This document shows positions 33,845-41,851 of a stretch of DNA of 64,000 nt, piece after piece; within the stretch, counting starts at the first letter, position 1, and every line of letters starts with the position of its first letter. Where the stretch lies: NCBI GenBank assembly GCA_043778205.1, contig JAYWGO010000012.1, forward strand, positions 15,641-79,640. Direction: 5' to 3'. The notes below the pieces were generated by a model. It worked only from the letters and a program-made list of their open reading frames with translations. It made no database searches and was not told the DNA's origin. Both the position numbers and the translations under genes were made by a program. Origin of the DNA: JAAFIP01 sp043778205 (GTDB lineage Bacteria; Pseudomonadota; Gammaproteobacteria; Burkholderiales; Burkholderiaceae_C).

Positions 33845-35312
33845 TCACATCGGACATGCAGCAAATGTTTGCTGGTTTAGGTGGAAACATGCCCCTGAAT
33901 CTGTCTGAATGTATAACTCATCTTTGACCCAGAACGCATTTTTTGCCAGCCCCAGTTTGTTTAATGCAAAAGTCGTTGGGTCGTTTGGAGCAGAAGTGGT
34001 CGGCGATGGCTTTGGCCCTATGTCTAACCAATATTTACGAAACGAGAACGACCCAGGCCAAAGCGACCCAAACGACCGCGAGAAACTCCAACCTTCTCCA
34101 TTGATCGGAAAATTCGTTGCCGGGTCATTAACGTAATGAGCGTCGTTGGTAATGACGCATCGTTGAGCTAAGGTGCATGTGCGATCAATGCGTCGGCCAG
34201 CGGGAATTATCCAGTCGCTAGCGGGCACAAAGTAGGTAGCGCAAAGCCCATTGAGATAGGCAGTATCAAAACCCCATGCGTTGAACGAAGCCCAACTAGC
34301 GCGATAACAGCGTTCGTTCGATTTGTACACATTGGAGGTATCGATGTAAATATCTCCACGCTTGCTGAAACGCACTGTTTCAACTCGCTGTTCCGTTATG
34401 TTGGAACGAGCAAAACCACCCCCTTTGTACCCAATACCTACCGACACGCCTGTCGCTTTAAAAACAAGCTCAGTACCAGACGAAGCGGTACCAAGATAAT
34501 TATTCTCAAGCAATCCAAACGTCATCGTGTTTGCCGGATTCTCAAAATAGTAGTTTTGTTTTGCTGTGCCTAATACGCATGGACTGTCCCAAGTGCATAG
34601 CGCGGCTGTTAACAGGCACGGGGAGTTTCCTTGTAAGCCACATGTTTGCTGCGGCAAGAAAGCTGTATCAACTGTCTTAAAGCTCAGCTTTTGCTGCGCA
34701 TCAATCATGATCGCATCTGCGCCCCAATACGGAGAAAAGCCAGCAACGGTTATCGTATAGTTCGTGGCATAGTTCAAGGTGAACGTGACGGGAATGTCAA
34801 TGGTAAAACCGCTTGAACCTCTAGAAATCGCGGGGAAATTTTGCGTACCCTTTGGTCCTTCAAGAGTTACTGTGGCACCGGGTACTATCTCCCCCAATGT
34901 TCCATTCACAGCGGTAAGTATGTTGGTGCTGGTTTGCCCGTTCGAATATGTGAAAGTTCGGGTTCGTTCATTACCATCCAAATCCGAAAACTTGAACCGC
35001 AACTCCCCCGGGTGCAGCATCTGCACGTTTTTAGGCAGGACAGTCAGACCGATTTTGCATTGCGATGTGCTGGTGTATCCAACTGGTGCAAAAGTCCCAT
35101 TTCCACATGGAACGGAAACTGGCGCAGTTGGGGTCGGCGGTGCAACAGGCGTTACTGCAATCGGCGGGGGTGGTGTAGCTGACGGAGGGTTAGTAACTAC
35201 AGCAGGCGCTACAGGTGTTGGACTAGAATTACCCCCCCCCCCCCCCTCCGCATGCGACTAATTGAAACAACATGGCAATTGCGCTGAGAAATTTAAGTGA
35301 CTTTGAATGCAT
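33845..35312 (-). CDS. lipoprotein gene interrupted at a G(15) tract; probably phase variable, OFF in this sequence
   Basis: From ATG 35312 the minus strand encodes a perfect lipoprotein signal (FLSAIAMLFQLVAC, lipobox LVAC), then a glycine run on a 15-G tract (35246-35232). With 15 G the frame meets TAA at once. With 14, 11 or 17 it enters a Pro/Thr/Val linker and then an open ~400-residue surface-type domain (from 35026 down) with several Cys pairs. The region is AT-richer than its surroundings. The mature protein matches no family I recognise. A homopolymer sequencing error is the main alternative. Confidence 0.7.
35232..35246 (-). repeat. poly-G (15) homopolymer tract, candidate phase-variation switch
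   Basis: Fifteen C on the plus strand, just after the lipobox Cys codon of the lipoprotein gene. Slippage by one base changes whether the downstream ~400 codons are in frame with the signal peptide. Confidence 0.85.
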
Positions 35313-35595
35313 TTGCACCGCCGTAATGGTTAGGTAGTTGAATAAATGTAGGTGATCATTCTCAATTTCGACTTTGCCTTCTCAACCAAATGTGAATGGC
35401 TCTGCGTCGAACTGCTTTGTAAATTATGACTCACATTTACACAATTGGCTACACCCTGTGTGACGACTTCACAAATGCGCATGGGCTCTGCAGCCTTGCA
35501 AGCCAACAGGTAGGATGAACTGTAAAGTGCGCTCAAAATATTCAAAGCTCTCTTGGCCTAGGGCGTTTTCATGAAAAAACAGAGCCCACGGCAGT
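35313..35595. other. AT-rich gap between the lipoprotein gene and mazF-like gene
   Basis: 283 bases without a convincing gene; a 71-codon frame on the minus strand (35330-35545) lacks any recognisable feature or good ribosome site. It should contain the promoter of the lipoprotein gene. Confidence 0.4.
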
Positions 35596-35958
35596 CTACG
35601 CCGTCATGGCTTCCAGCTTGGCAAGCGCTTCGTCCATCACCTCCACAGGAACCGTCTCTATCCGCTTTGCATGTCTGGCCTGCCAGTCGAGCACGCGGCA
35701 CTGGCTGATGACGGCTGCGCCTTGGGTTTGCGTGCCTGCCCCCATGAGTGTCACGGCCCAGCCTGCTACCCGTTCAAAATTGCCTTGTGTGATGGGCGCA
35801 ACCAATGCGCGGCCTAGGCGGTTAAATTCCTGGTTGGACAGAACCAGCACCGGGCGTGTGCCTTGGATTTCACTGCCTAAAGTGGGGTCCAGGCTGATGA
35901 GCAGCACATCGCCTTGCTTGGGCGTTTTGCCTGCCGGTTTTTGCACTTCGCCACTCAC
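35596..35958 (-). CDS. mazF: PemK/MazF-family toxin
   Basis: 120-aa endoribonuclease-type toxin: KQGDVLLISLDPTLGSEIQG, TRPVLVLSNQEFN, LVAPIT and SQCRVLDW are the usual MazF/PemK landmarks, with the Arg of GTRPVLV and a Thr in APIT at the active site. Its start overlaps the antitoxin stop by four bases, giving translational coupling. Confidence 0.9.
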   Translation of the reverse strand: MSGEVQKPAGKTPKQGDVLLISLDPTLGSEIQGTRPVLVLSNQEFNRLGRALVAPITQGNFERVAGWAVTLMGAGTQTQGAAVISQCRVLDWQARHAKRIETVPVEVMDEALAKLEAMTA

Positions 35959-36215
35959 AGCGCTTCGCTGCCCACAGGCGGCATGTCTTGCCAGTTTTGC
36001 AAATCAGCGGGCATGGGCATTTTCAAATTACATTGCTTGTTGAGCTCAGCGGCTGTGTAGCGCTTGCGGGTGGGTTTGGGGCGCAACACGATAGCGTTGT
36101 TGGCGGTACGCTCTACCAGCAAAGACTGGCCTATGAAAAAATCCATGTCGCGCAGCAAGGCCGGCGGCAGCGTGAGGCCCGCAGAATTGCCCAGCTTGCG
36201 GATGATCAGCTCCAT
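35955..36215 (-). CDS. mazE: AbrB/MazE-type antitoxin
   Basis: 86 aa. N-terminal swapped-hairpin DNA-binding domain (IIRKLGNSAGLTLPPALL) and an acidic/Pro tail to bind the toxin. First gene of the pair; a perfect 7-bp palindrome lies 20 bases upstream of its start. Confidence 0.9.
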   Translation of the reverse strand: MELIIRKLGNSAGLTLPPALLRDMDFFIGQSLLVERTANNAIVLRPKPTRKRYTAAELNKQCNLKMPMPADLQNWQDMPPVGSEAL

Positions 36216-36234
36216 ATGGCACTCTCTATATCAA

Positions 36235-36251
36235 ACAATGTATGACATTGT
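36235..36251. promoter_or_regulatory. palindrome upstream of mazEF, likely autoregulatory operator
   Basis: ACAATGT-ATG-ACATTGT, perfect 7-3-7, located 20 bases before the mazE start codon and within the expected promoter region. Confidence 0.55.
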
Positions 36252-36283
36252 GCCACAGAGTTATCCCTCCTGCATTGGCAGCG

Positions 36284-38191
36284 CTAAAACGCCAACGCCC
36301 GCTCCACAAAGTCCGGTGCCACTTTGGTCTTGGGCACCTTCATATCAAACCAACTGCGCACATTGCTGTATAGCCCGATGCCGTGCATGTAGTTGTACAG
36401 CGCCTTGTTCAACGCAATGCCTAACGCATCGTGGTCGGTGCCAGTGGGGTCGATGAAGGCGATGTCGTTTTTGGCGAACTGGCCTTCGGGCAGGGCCACT
36501 AGTTTTACACCGTAGTCTTGCGGGGCCATGCCTACGGGGGAGTGGACGGTGCAGGCGAAACGGTGGAAGAAGCCGCTTTGGATGCAGCCTGCGGCAAAAA
36601 GCTGGCGCACATACTCTAGTGCGTCCACCGTGTCTTGCACGGTTTGGGTGGGAAAGCCGTACATAAGGTAGGCGTGCACCAAGATACCTGCGTCTGAGAA
36701 GCCTTTGGTGACGCGGGCGACCTGCTCTACCGACACGCCTTTTTTCATGAGCTTGAGCAGGCGGTCTGACGCGACTTCTAGACCGCCGCTGATGGCAATG
36801 CAGCCGCTGTCGGCCAGCTCTTGGCATAGCGCGGGGGTGAATGATTTTTCAAATCTTATGTTACCCCACCAGCTGATGGCGGTGTTGCGCGCTTGCAGCT
36901 CGGCGGCCAGGGCTTTGAGGGCTTTGGGTGGGGCGGCTTCGTCTACGAAGTGAAATCCGGTTTGGCCGGTTTCGGCGACTATGGCGTCGATGCGATTTAC
37001 CAGTTCTTCGGCTGTGGTGCCTTCGTAACGACTAATGTAATCCAGGCTCACGTCGCAAAAGCTGCACTTCTTCCAGTAGCAGCCGTGCGCCACCGTCAGC
37101 TTGTTCCAGCGGCCGTCACTCCACAGGCGGTGCATGGGGTTGAGCATGTCGAGCAGGCTCAGGTATTTGTCTAGCGGCAGGCCATCCCAAGTGGGCGTGC
37201 CTACGTCGCTAAACGGTACGTCGGGCTCAGCTAGGTTGATGTATTTGACCTTGCCACCCTCGTCTGCAGAAGCACGCGTGAACGTGCGCACCAGCCGTTG
37301 CAGGCCACGCTTGCCTTGCACATGCTCCAAGAGCGCAAGCAGCGGGCGCTCGCCTGCGTCCAAGGTGACGAAATCGAAGTAATCAAACACGCGCGGCTCG
37401 GCCAGCTCGCGCAGTTCGGTATTAACATAGCCGCCGCCCAGCACCAGGGTGGTATGCGGGCTGTGCGCTTTGATGGCTTGGGCGATGCGAAAAGCGGCGT
37501 AGACCGAGCCAGGGAAGGGAACGGACAAGAGCACAACGGTGGGCTGGTGTTGCGCGAAAGTTTGCAGAGCAATGTCGACGAGTGCGCTGTCTACCAATGT
37601 CAAGGGCTGCGCCAACGCCTCAGCCAGCGGATCAAACGTAGGCTGGCTGCCCGCTAGCGACTCAGCATAACGCACAAACTCAAAGCGCGGGTCGATCGCG
37701 TCTTTCAACACGTCGGCCAGATCGTTGAGATACAACGTGGCCAAATGCCGCGCCTTGTCTTGCGCGCCGAGTGCGCCAAAGGCCCAGGCCAGCGGGTCGC
37801 CGCCCTCGTCGTCTACATACACTTCCAGCGCCTCAAAGCGCGGGCCTTCGGGCAAAAAGCTGCGTGAATTAATGCGGTGGGCCAGGGTGGAGTCTTTGCC
37901 TTGTAAAAAATTGATGGCAGCGGTGATGGTGGCGGCGTAGCGGGGCAATTGCTCCATGAACAGTGCCACGCGCTCGGTGGTTTGCTCGTGCTGGTCAATT
38001 TCAGCGTGAATTTGCTGCAACCCGTCTTTGGAAAACAAACGCAACACCAAAGCCAGCGCCACATCCGCCTGCACCGCATCTACCCCGCGCGAGCGCAAAA
38101 AGCCAGTGATGTAGGCGGTAGACGGGTAAGGCGTGTTGAGCTGCGTCATCGGCGGGATGAGCGACAGCACACGCAAAGGCTTGGGATTCAT
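36284..38191 (-). CDS. B12-binding-domain radical SAM protein
   Basis: 635 aa from ATG 38191. The N-terminal half has a cobalamin-binding Rossmann-type pattern (VVLLSVPFPGSVYAAFRIAQ, LVLGGGYVNTELRELAEPRV). A radical SAM domain follows with cluster cysteines C371, C376, C379 (HGCYWKKCSFCD, CX4CX2C), and LVHAYLMYGFPTQTVQDT is the typical end of the SAM barrel. Function is not assigned; relatives include methyltransferases and natural-product enzymes. No biosynthetic partners are adjacent. It is divergent from mntA, with 64 bases between. Confidence 0.85.
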   Translation of the reverse strand: MNPKPLRVLSLIPPMTQLNTPYPSTAYITGFLRSRGVDAVQADVALALVLRLFSKDGLQQIHAEIDQHEQTTERVALFMEQLPRYAATITAAINFLQGKDSTLAHRINSRSFLPEGPRFEALEVYVDDEGGDPLAWAFGALGAQDKARHLATLYLNDLADVLKDAIDPRFEFVRYAESLAGSQPTFDPLAEALAQPLTLVDSALVDIALQTFAQHQPTVVLLSVPFPGSVYAAFRIAQAIKAHSPHTTLVLGGGYVNTELRELAEPRVFDYFDFVTLDAGERPLLALLEHVQGKRGLQRLVRTFTRASADEGGKVKYINLAEPDVPFSDVGTPTWDGLPLDKYLSLLDMLNPMHRLWSDGRWNKLTVAHGCYWKKCSFCDVSLDYISRYEGTTAEELVNRIDAIVAETGQTGFHFVDEAAPPKALKALAAELQARNTAISWWGNIRFEKSFTPALCQELADSGCIAISGGLEVASDRLLKLMKKGVSVEQVARVTKGFSDAGILVHAYLMYGFPTQTVQDTVDALEYVRQLFAAGCIQSGFFHRFACTVHSPVGMAPQDYGVKLVALPEGQFAKNDIAFIDPTGTDHDALGIALNKALYNYMHGIGLYSNVRSWFDMKVPKTKVAPDFVERALAF

Positions 38192-38255
38192 GAGGTGATT
38201 ATCTCGCGAGAAGCATCTAGCGCTAAAGCTGGGCAAACAGGGCGATAATCTGGGC

Positions 38256-38636
38256 ATGTTCAGCGAATTAAAGCTACTTTTTGCCGAAAAACCTAGAGTC
38301 CACTTGGCTGTGGTGTTCGGCTCTGCTGCGCGTGGTGCATTAAAGCCTGAAAGCGACATAGATGTTGCCGTGCTGCGCGATAGCCCGCTTAGCAGCAGCG
38401 AAAAACGCGATTTGGTAGAGCAGTTGGCCGTGATAACAGGCAGAGCCGTTGATTTAATAGATTTGGCTACAGTGGGTCAGCCTTTGTTGGGTCAAATTAT
38501 CAAAGATGCTACGCGCCTTAAAGGGTCGAACAGCCAGTTTGCGCAACTTATGGCGCGCAATGCCTTTGAACAAGCCGACTTTATGCCCTACGTAACGCGG
38601 CTTTTGAAAACAAGGCGTATGGCATGGACCGGGTAG
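38256..38636 (+). CDS. mntA: MntA-type nucleotidyltransferase antitoxin
   Basis: 126 aa with the minimal nucleotidyltransferase signature VVFGSAARGALKPESDIDVAV (GSx10DxD). In the HepT-MntA (type VII) toxin/antitoxin system this enzyme poly-AMPylates the HEPN RNase HepT. Overlaps the start of a hepT-like gene by 13 bases, but that gene is broken, so MntA seems to be an orphan antitoxin. Confidence 0.88.
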   Translation: MFSELKLLFAEKPRVHLAVVFGSAARGALKPESDIDVAVLRDSPLSSSEKRDLVEQLAVITGRAVDLIDLATVGQPLLGQIIKDATRLKGSNSQFAQLMARNAFEQADFMPYVTRLLKTRRMAWTG

Positions 38637-38858
38637 TCCTCGATCAAAAATTAGAATCGCTGCGCAAATGCGTTGCCAGAGTGCAATCTAAGCGGCCAGC
38701 CACCCTCGAAGCGCTGGTGACCGATGTTGATGCGCAAAGCAGTGGGCTTTCGCAATCTTGCAGTGCACAACTACGATACGATTGAATGGGCGGTGGTGTT
38801 TGCCATCGCAACCGAACGTTTAGACGACTTCAAAATGTTTGCTAGGGCTTTTGCCTAA
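38624..38858 (+). pseudogene. hepT: hepT (DUF86) toxin gene, disrupted by internal deletion and frameshift
   Basis: The first frame (ATG 38624 to TGA 38785) begins like HepT (MDRVVLDQKLESLRKCVARV) and then goes off-family. A second frame (38730-38858) supplies the HepT C-terminus: MRKAVGFRNLAVHNYDTIEW, including the HEPN RNase motif RNxxxHxY, then VVFAIATERLDDFKMF. About 40-50 codons of the middle are missing and the two parts are out of phase. A functional toxin is not expected. Confidence 0.8.
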
Positions 38859-39760
38859 ACCAGCAGCTTGCCTGCCGCAGCCTTAATCGCCAACGTCAAC
38901 CGCCCCGCCTGCGGAGCCTCGCGCTGCCAGTGGTGCCAAAACAGCGGCACGTCCACAAACTGGCCGGGAAACAGGTCTACCAACGCGCCGCTGGGCACGT
39001 CGTGGGGCGCTTGAATATCGGCTTGCATGCCCCAGCCTAGGCCGCTGAGCAAGCCTTGGCGGTAGGCGTCCACAGCGGGAAGGTAATGGCGCGGATAGCC
39101 CAGGTGGGTGATGCCAAAGCATTGCTGTAAAAACTGGTCTTGCAAACTGTCTTTGCGGTTAAAGCCAATGGCGGGCTGGGTAACCAGCTGGTGCAGGCCC
39201 AGGCTGCGCTTTTTGCCCAGCAGCTTGGCCTGCAAGGCGGGCGCAGCCAGGCAGCGGTAGCGCATGGTGCCCAGCGGCTCGGCCACGCAGCCGCGCAGGG
39301 GTGTGGGCAGGGTGGTAACGCAGCCAATCACGTCGCCGTTTTTAAGCCATTCCAGCGTGTGGTCTTGGTCGTCTACCGTCACGTCAAGCGTGAGCTTGTA
39401 CTTTTGCAGCGCGGCTTGGATGCCAGGGAAGAACCACGAAGCCAAAGAATCTGCATTGACCGCGACGCTGATGTTTTGGTAAGCCTGCACTGCGGTGCTG
39501 CTGGCAGGCTGCAGGGTGTGCTGCAAATCGGCTTCTAACAAGCGCACTTGTTTGATGTGGGTCAGCAGCGCCTGGCCTGCAGGCGTAGCGCGCGCCACTT
39601 TGCCCCGCACCAGCAGGCGCTGGCCTAGCGACTCTTCCAGCGCTTTGATGCGCAGGCTGGTGGCGGCTAGCGTGATACGCAGAGTGACGGCAGCGGCAGA
39701 CAAGCTGCCGGTTTGCACCGTGGCATCAAAGGCGGCGAGCTGGCGAGGGTCAAATTGCAT
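38855..39760 (-). CDS. argP: LysR-family regulator ArgP
   Basis: 301 aa; N-terminal winged helix (LAAFDATVQTGSLSAAAVTL, ATSLRIKALEESLGQRLLVR) and a periplasmic-binding-like effector domain. It is divergent from an argO/lysE exporter, the classic ArgP-ArgO arrangement in which ArgP senses Arg/Lys and switches on export. A perfect 14-bp inverted repeat lies just upstream of its own start. Its stop overlaps the hepT remnant on the other strand by four bases. Confidence 0.92.
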   Translation of the reverse strand: MQFDPRQLAAFDATVQTGSLSAAAVTLRITLAATSLRIKALEESLGQRLLVRGKVARATPAGQALLTHIKQVRLLEADLQHTLQPASSTAVQAYQNISVAVNADSLASWFFPGIQAALQKYKLTLDVTVDDQDHTLEWLKNGDVIGCVTTLPTPLRGCVAEPLGTMRYRCLAAPALQAKLLGKKRSLGLHQLVTQPAIGFNRKDSLQDQFLQQCFGITHLGYPRHYLPAVDAYRQGLLSGLGWGMQADIQAPHDVPSGALVDLFPGQFVDVPLFWHHWQREAPQAGRLTLAIKAAAGKLLV

Positions 39761-39765
39761 GTAAG

Positions 39766-39814
39766 TATTAAACCAAATTTAAGCAAATGAAGAAATAGTT
39801 AATTTGGTTTAATA
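39766..39814. promoter_or_regulatory. 14-bp perfect inverted repeat in the argP/argO intergenic region
   Basis: TATTAAACCAAATT (39766-39779) and AATTTGGTTTAATA (39801-39814), spacer 21 bases, arm centres 35 bases apart. This is a good candidate ArgP binding region, each arm holding a T-N11-A type LysR box. Confidence 0.7.
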
Positions 39815-39938
39815 TTTTGCACAAAAGACGGATGATGCAACCTAGTTAACAGAATTGCTTCGCCTAAAGAGCGTACAAATGCGCCTATCGACACACAAGC
39901 TAAGCCGCAAATAACCCAAACTACAAGGAAATTCCCCC

Positions 39939-40565
39939 ATGACCGCTGCTTTCTCAGGCATGCTGCTCAGCCTGTCACTCATCATCGCCATTGGCCCGCA
40001 AAACGCCCATGTGCTGCGCATGGGGCTGCTGCGCTCGCACGTAGGACTGACGGTGCTAGCCTGTGCGGTGACTGATGTGATTTTGATTGGCATCGGCGTG
40101 GCGGGCTTGGCGCAGCTGGGCAGCTTGTCGGCGGGGGTGCATGGCGCGATGATTGGCGCGGCGATGCTGTTTTTGCTGCACTACGGCTGGGGCGCAGCGC
40201 GGCGCGCTGCAGCCAACCAGTACACCGGCTTGTCCGCGGCAAAGCAAGGTGCGCCCGCATCGCGCACCCAAGCCTTGGGCACAGCGCTGGCGTTTTCGTG
40301 GCTTAACCCGCACGCCTGGCTTGACACAGCGGTGCTGATTGGCACGGCGTCGTTGGCCTACGGTCGGCCTGACAACTGGAAGTTTGGTGCGGGTGCGGCT
40401 GCGGGTTCGCTGCTGTGGTTTGTAGCACTAGGCTTGGGCGCGCAGCTGCTGGCCCATAAGCTGGCGCGGCCTGCCGTGTGGCGCGCAATTGATGCCACGG
40501 TGGCACTCACCATGTGGGGTACTGCCGCGTGGCTGGGCTACGGGTTGCTGCATACCGCTTCTTAA
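39939..40565 (+). CDS. argO: LysE/ArgO-family amino acid exporter
   Basis: 208 aa, about six TM helices; N-terminal LSLSLIIAIGPQNAHVLRMG is the signature of LysE/ArgO (basic amino acid efflux). AAGGA at 39925-39929 is a ribosome site. Divergent from argP, which presumably controls it. Confidence 0.93.
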   Translation: MTAAFSGMLLSLSLIIAIGPQNAHVLRMGLLRSHVGLTVLACAVTDVILIGIGVAGLAQLGSLSAGVHGAMIGAAMLFLLHYGWGAARRAAANQYTGLSAAKQGAPASRTQALGTALAFSWLNPHAWLDTAVLIGTASLAYGRPDNWKFGAGAAAGSLLWFVALGLGAQLLAHKLARPAVWRAIDATVALTMWGTAAWLGYGLLHTAS

Positions 40566-40579
40566 ATGCCCCGCTTCGT

Positions 40580-40630
40580 ATACTATTAATTTAATAGCTA
40601 ACTATGCAGCATTTCCTTGGGTGTAAAGCA
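40580..40630 (+). repeat. dispersed ~50-bp repeat, intergenic copy after argO
   Basis: TACTATTAATTTAATAGCTA then ACTATGCAGCATTTCCTTGG and GTGTAAAGC. Between two convergent genes. Confidence 0.9.
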
Positions 40631-40668
40631 TAAAACGTGTTGGAGAAATTGCCTGTAAAACAAGCATC

Positions 40669-41577
40669 TCACTGTGCAGACCAGTAGGTTGCCTGGCCGT
40701 AGCTGTGTTTTAAAAAATCTACCCACAGGCGCACCCGCAGCGGCATGTGTTTGCGCTGTGGGAACACGGCATAAATGCCGTTAGGCGGTGCGGCAAATGC
40801 GTCCAGCACGGTAACCAGCCTGCCAGCGGCTATATCGCCGTCCACCTCCCAGGTGCTGCGCCAGGCTATGCCGTAGCCTGCCAAACACCACTCATGCAGC
40901 ACCTGGCCGTCGCTGCAGTCCAGCGGGCCGCCGGGGCGCAGGTGCTGCAGCTCGCCATCGATGCTGAATGCCCAGCCACGGGTTTGCGATGCGTCGCTGG
41001 ACAGGGTGAGGCAGTCAAACTTGTGCAGGTCGCTGGGCTGCGCAGGCTTGCCGCGCTGCTGCAGGTATTTGGGGGTGGCTACGCACAGGCGGCGGTTGTC
41101 GGCCAGCCGCACGCTGACCAAGGACGAGTCGGGCAAGTCGCCCACGCGCACGGCGCAGTCAAAGCCCTCGCCTGCCAAATCGACCACCCGGTCTGACAAA
41201 TTAAGCGATATCGACACATCGGCATGCAGCTGCCTAAAGCGCGGCACCAGCGGCGCTACGTGCCTGCGGCCAAAGCCTGCGGGCGCGGTGATGCGCAGGT
41301 GGCCGCTGGCTTTGACACCGCCCGCACTCACGCTGGCCTCGGCATTGCCCAGGTCGGCCAGCACGCGCTGGCAGTCTTCTAAAAACGCGCTGCCCTCGTG
41401 GGTCAGGCTGATGCGCCGGGTGGTGCGCACCATCAGCTTGACACCCAAGCGCTCTTCCAGCGCATCGATGCGCCGCCCAATGATGGCCGCAGCCACGCCC
41501 TCGGCCTGTGCGGCAGCGGTCAGGCTGCCTTTGGCGGCCACCGAGGTGAAGGTCTCTAGCTGTTTGAATTTGTCCAC
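40669..41577 (-). CDS. LysR-family transcriptional regulator
   Basis: 302 aa from a GTG at 41577 (DKFKQLETFTSVAAKGSLTA), the position that fits LysR family starts; no ATG is available there. Winged helix with Arg-rich recognition helix (AAIIGRRIDALEERLGVKLM), then the typical C-terminal co-inducer domain (LRITAPAGFGRRHVAPLVPR). Target unknown; the dehalogenase gene is divergent from it, 274 bases away. Confidence 0.88.
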   Translation of the reverse strand: MDKFKQLETFTSVAAKGSLTAAAQAEGVAAAIIGRRIDALEERLGVKLMVRTTRRISLTHEGSAFLEDCQRVLADLGNAEASVSAGGVKASGHLRITAPAGFGRRHVAPLVPRFRQLHADVSISLNLSDRVVDLAGEGFDCAVRVGDLPDSSLVSVRLADNRRLCVATPKYLQQRGKPAQPSDLHKFDCLTLSSDASQTRGWAFSIDGELQHLRPGGPLDCSDGQVLHEWCLAGYGIAWRSTWEVDGDIAAGRLVTVLDAFAAPPNGIYAVFPQRKHMPLRVRLWVDFLKHSYGQATYWSAQ

Positions 41578-41680
41578 AGCGCCATTATGGCGGCTGAGCG
41601 TACAGCTTGGCTTACACACAGGCCAGGACAGGCTTGGACAGGCCTTGTTCCTTGTTGACACCAAATTTTTGAGGCATTTA

Positions 41681-41730
41681 GCCTACTGGCCCAAGGAAAA
41701 GCTGCACGAGTAGCTATGAAATACATAGTA
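41681..41730 (-). repeat. dispersed ~50-bp repeat, reverse-oriented intergenic copy
   Basis: GGCCCAAGGAAAAGCTGCAC then GAGTAGCTATGAAATACATA, the reverse complement of the element, in the gap between the LysR gene and the dehalogenase gene. Confidence 0.8.
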
Positions 41731-41851
41731 TTCCTTTGCACTTTGGCACTTTCACGGCGGTTGCGCAGCGCGGCATTACAGCTATTTTTGTTGCGGATTA
41801 CTAGCCTTTAGCTAAATTAATCGGCATTGTAGTATCGAATACAGTCACACT

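Noticed and set aside
35330..35545. 71-codon minus-strand frame upstream of the lipoprotein gene
   Set aside because: Low-complexity composition, no signal or domain, weak start context.
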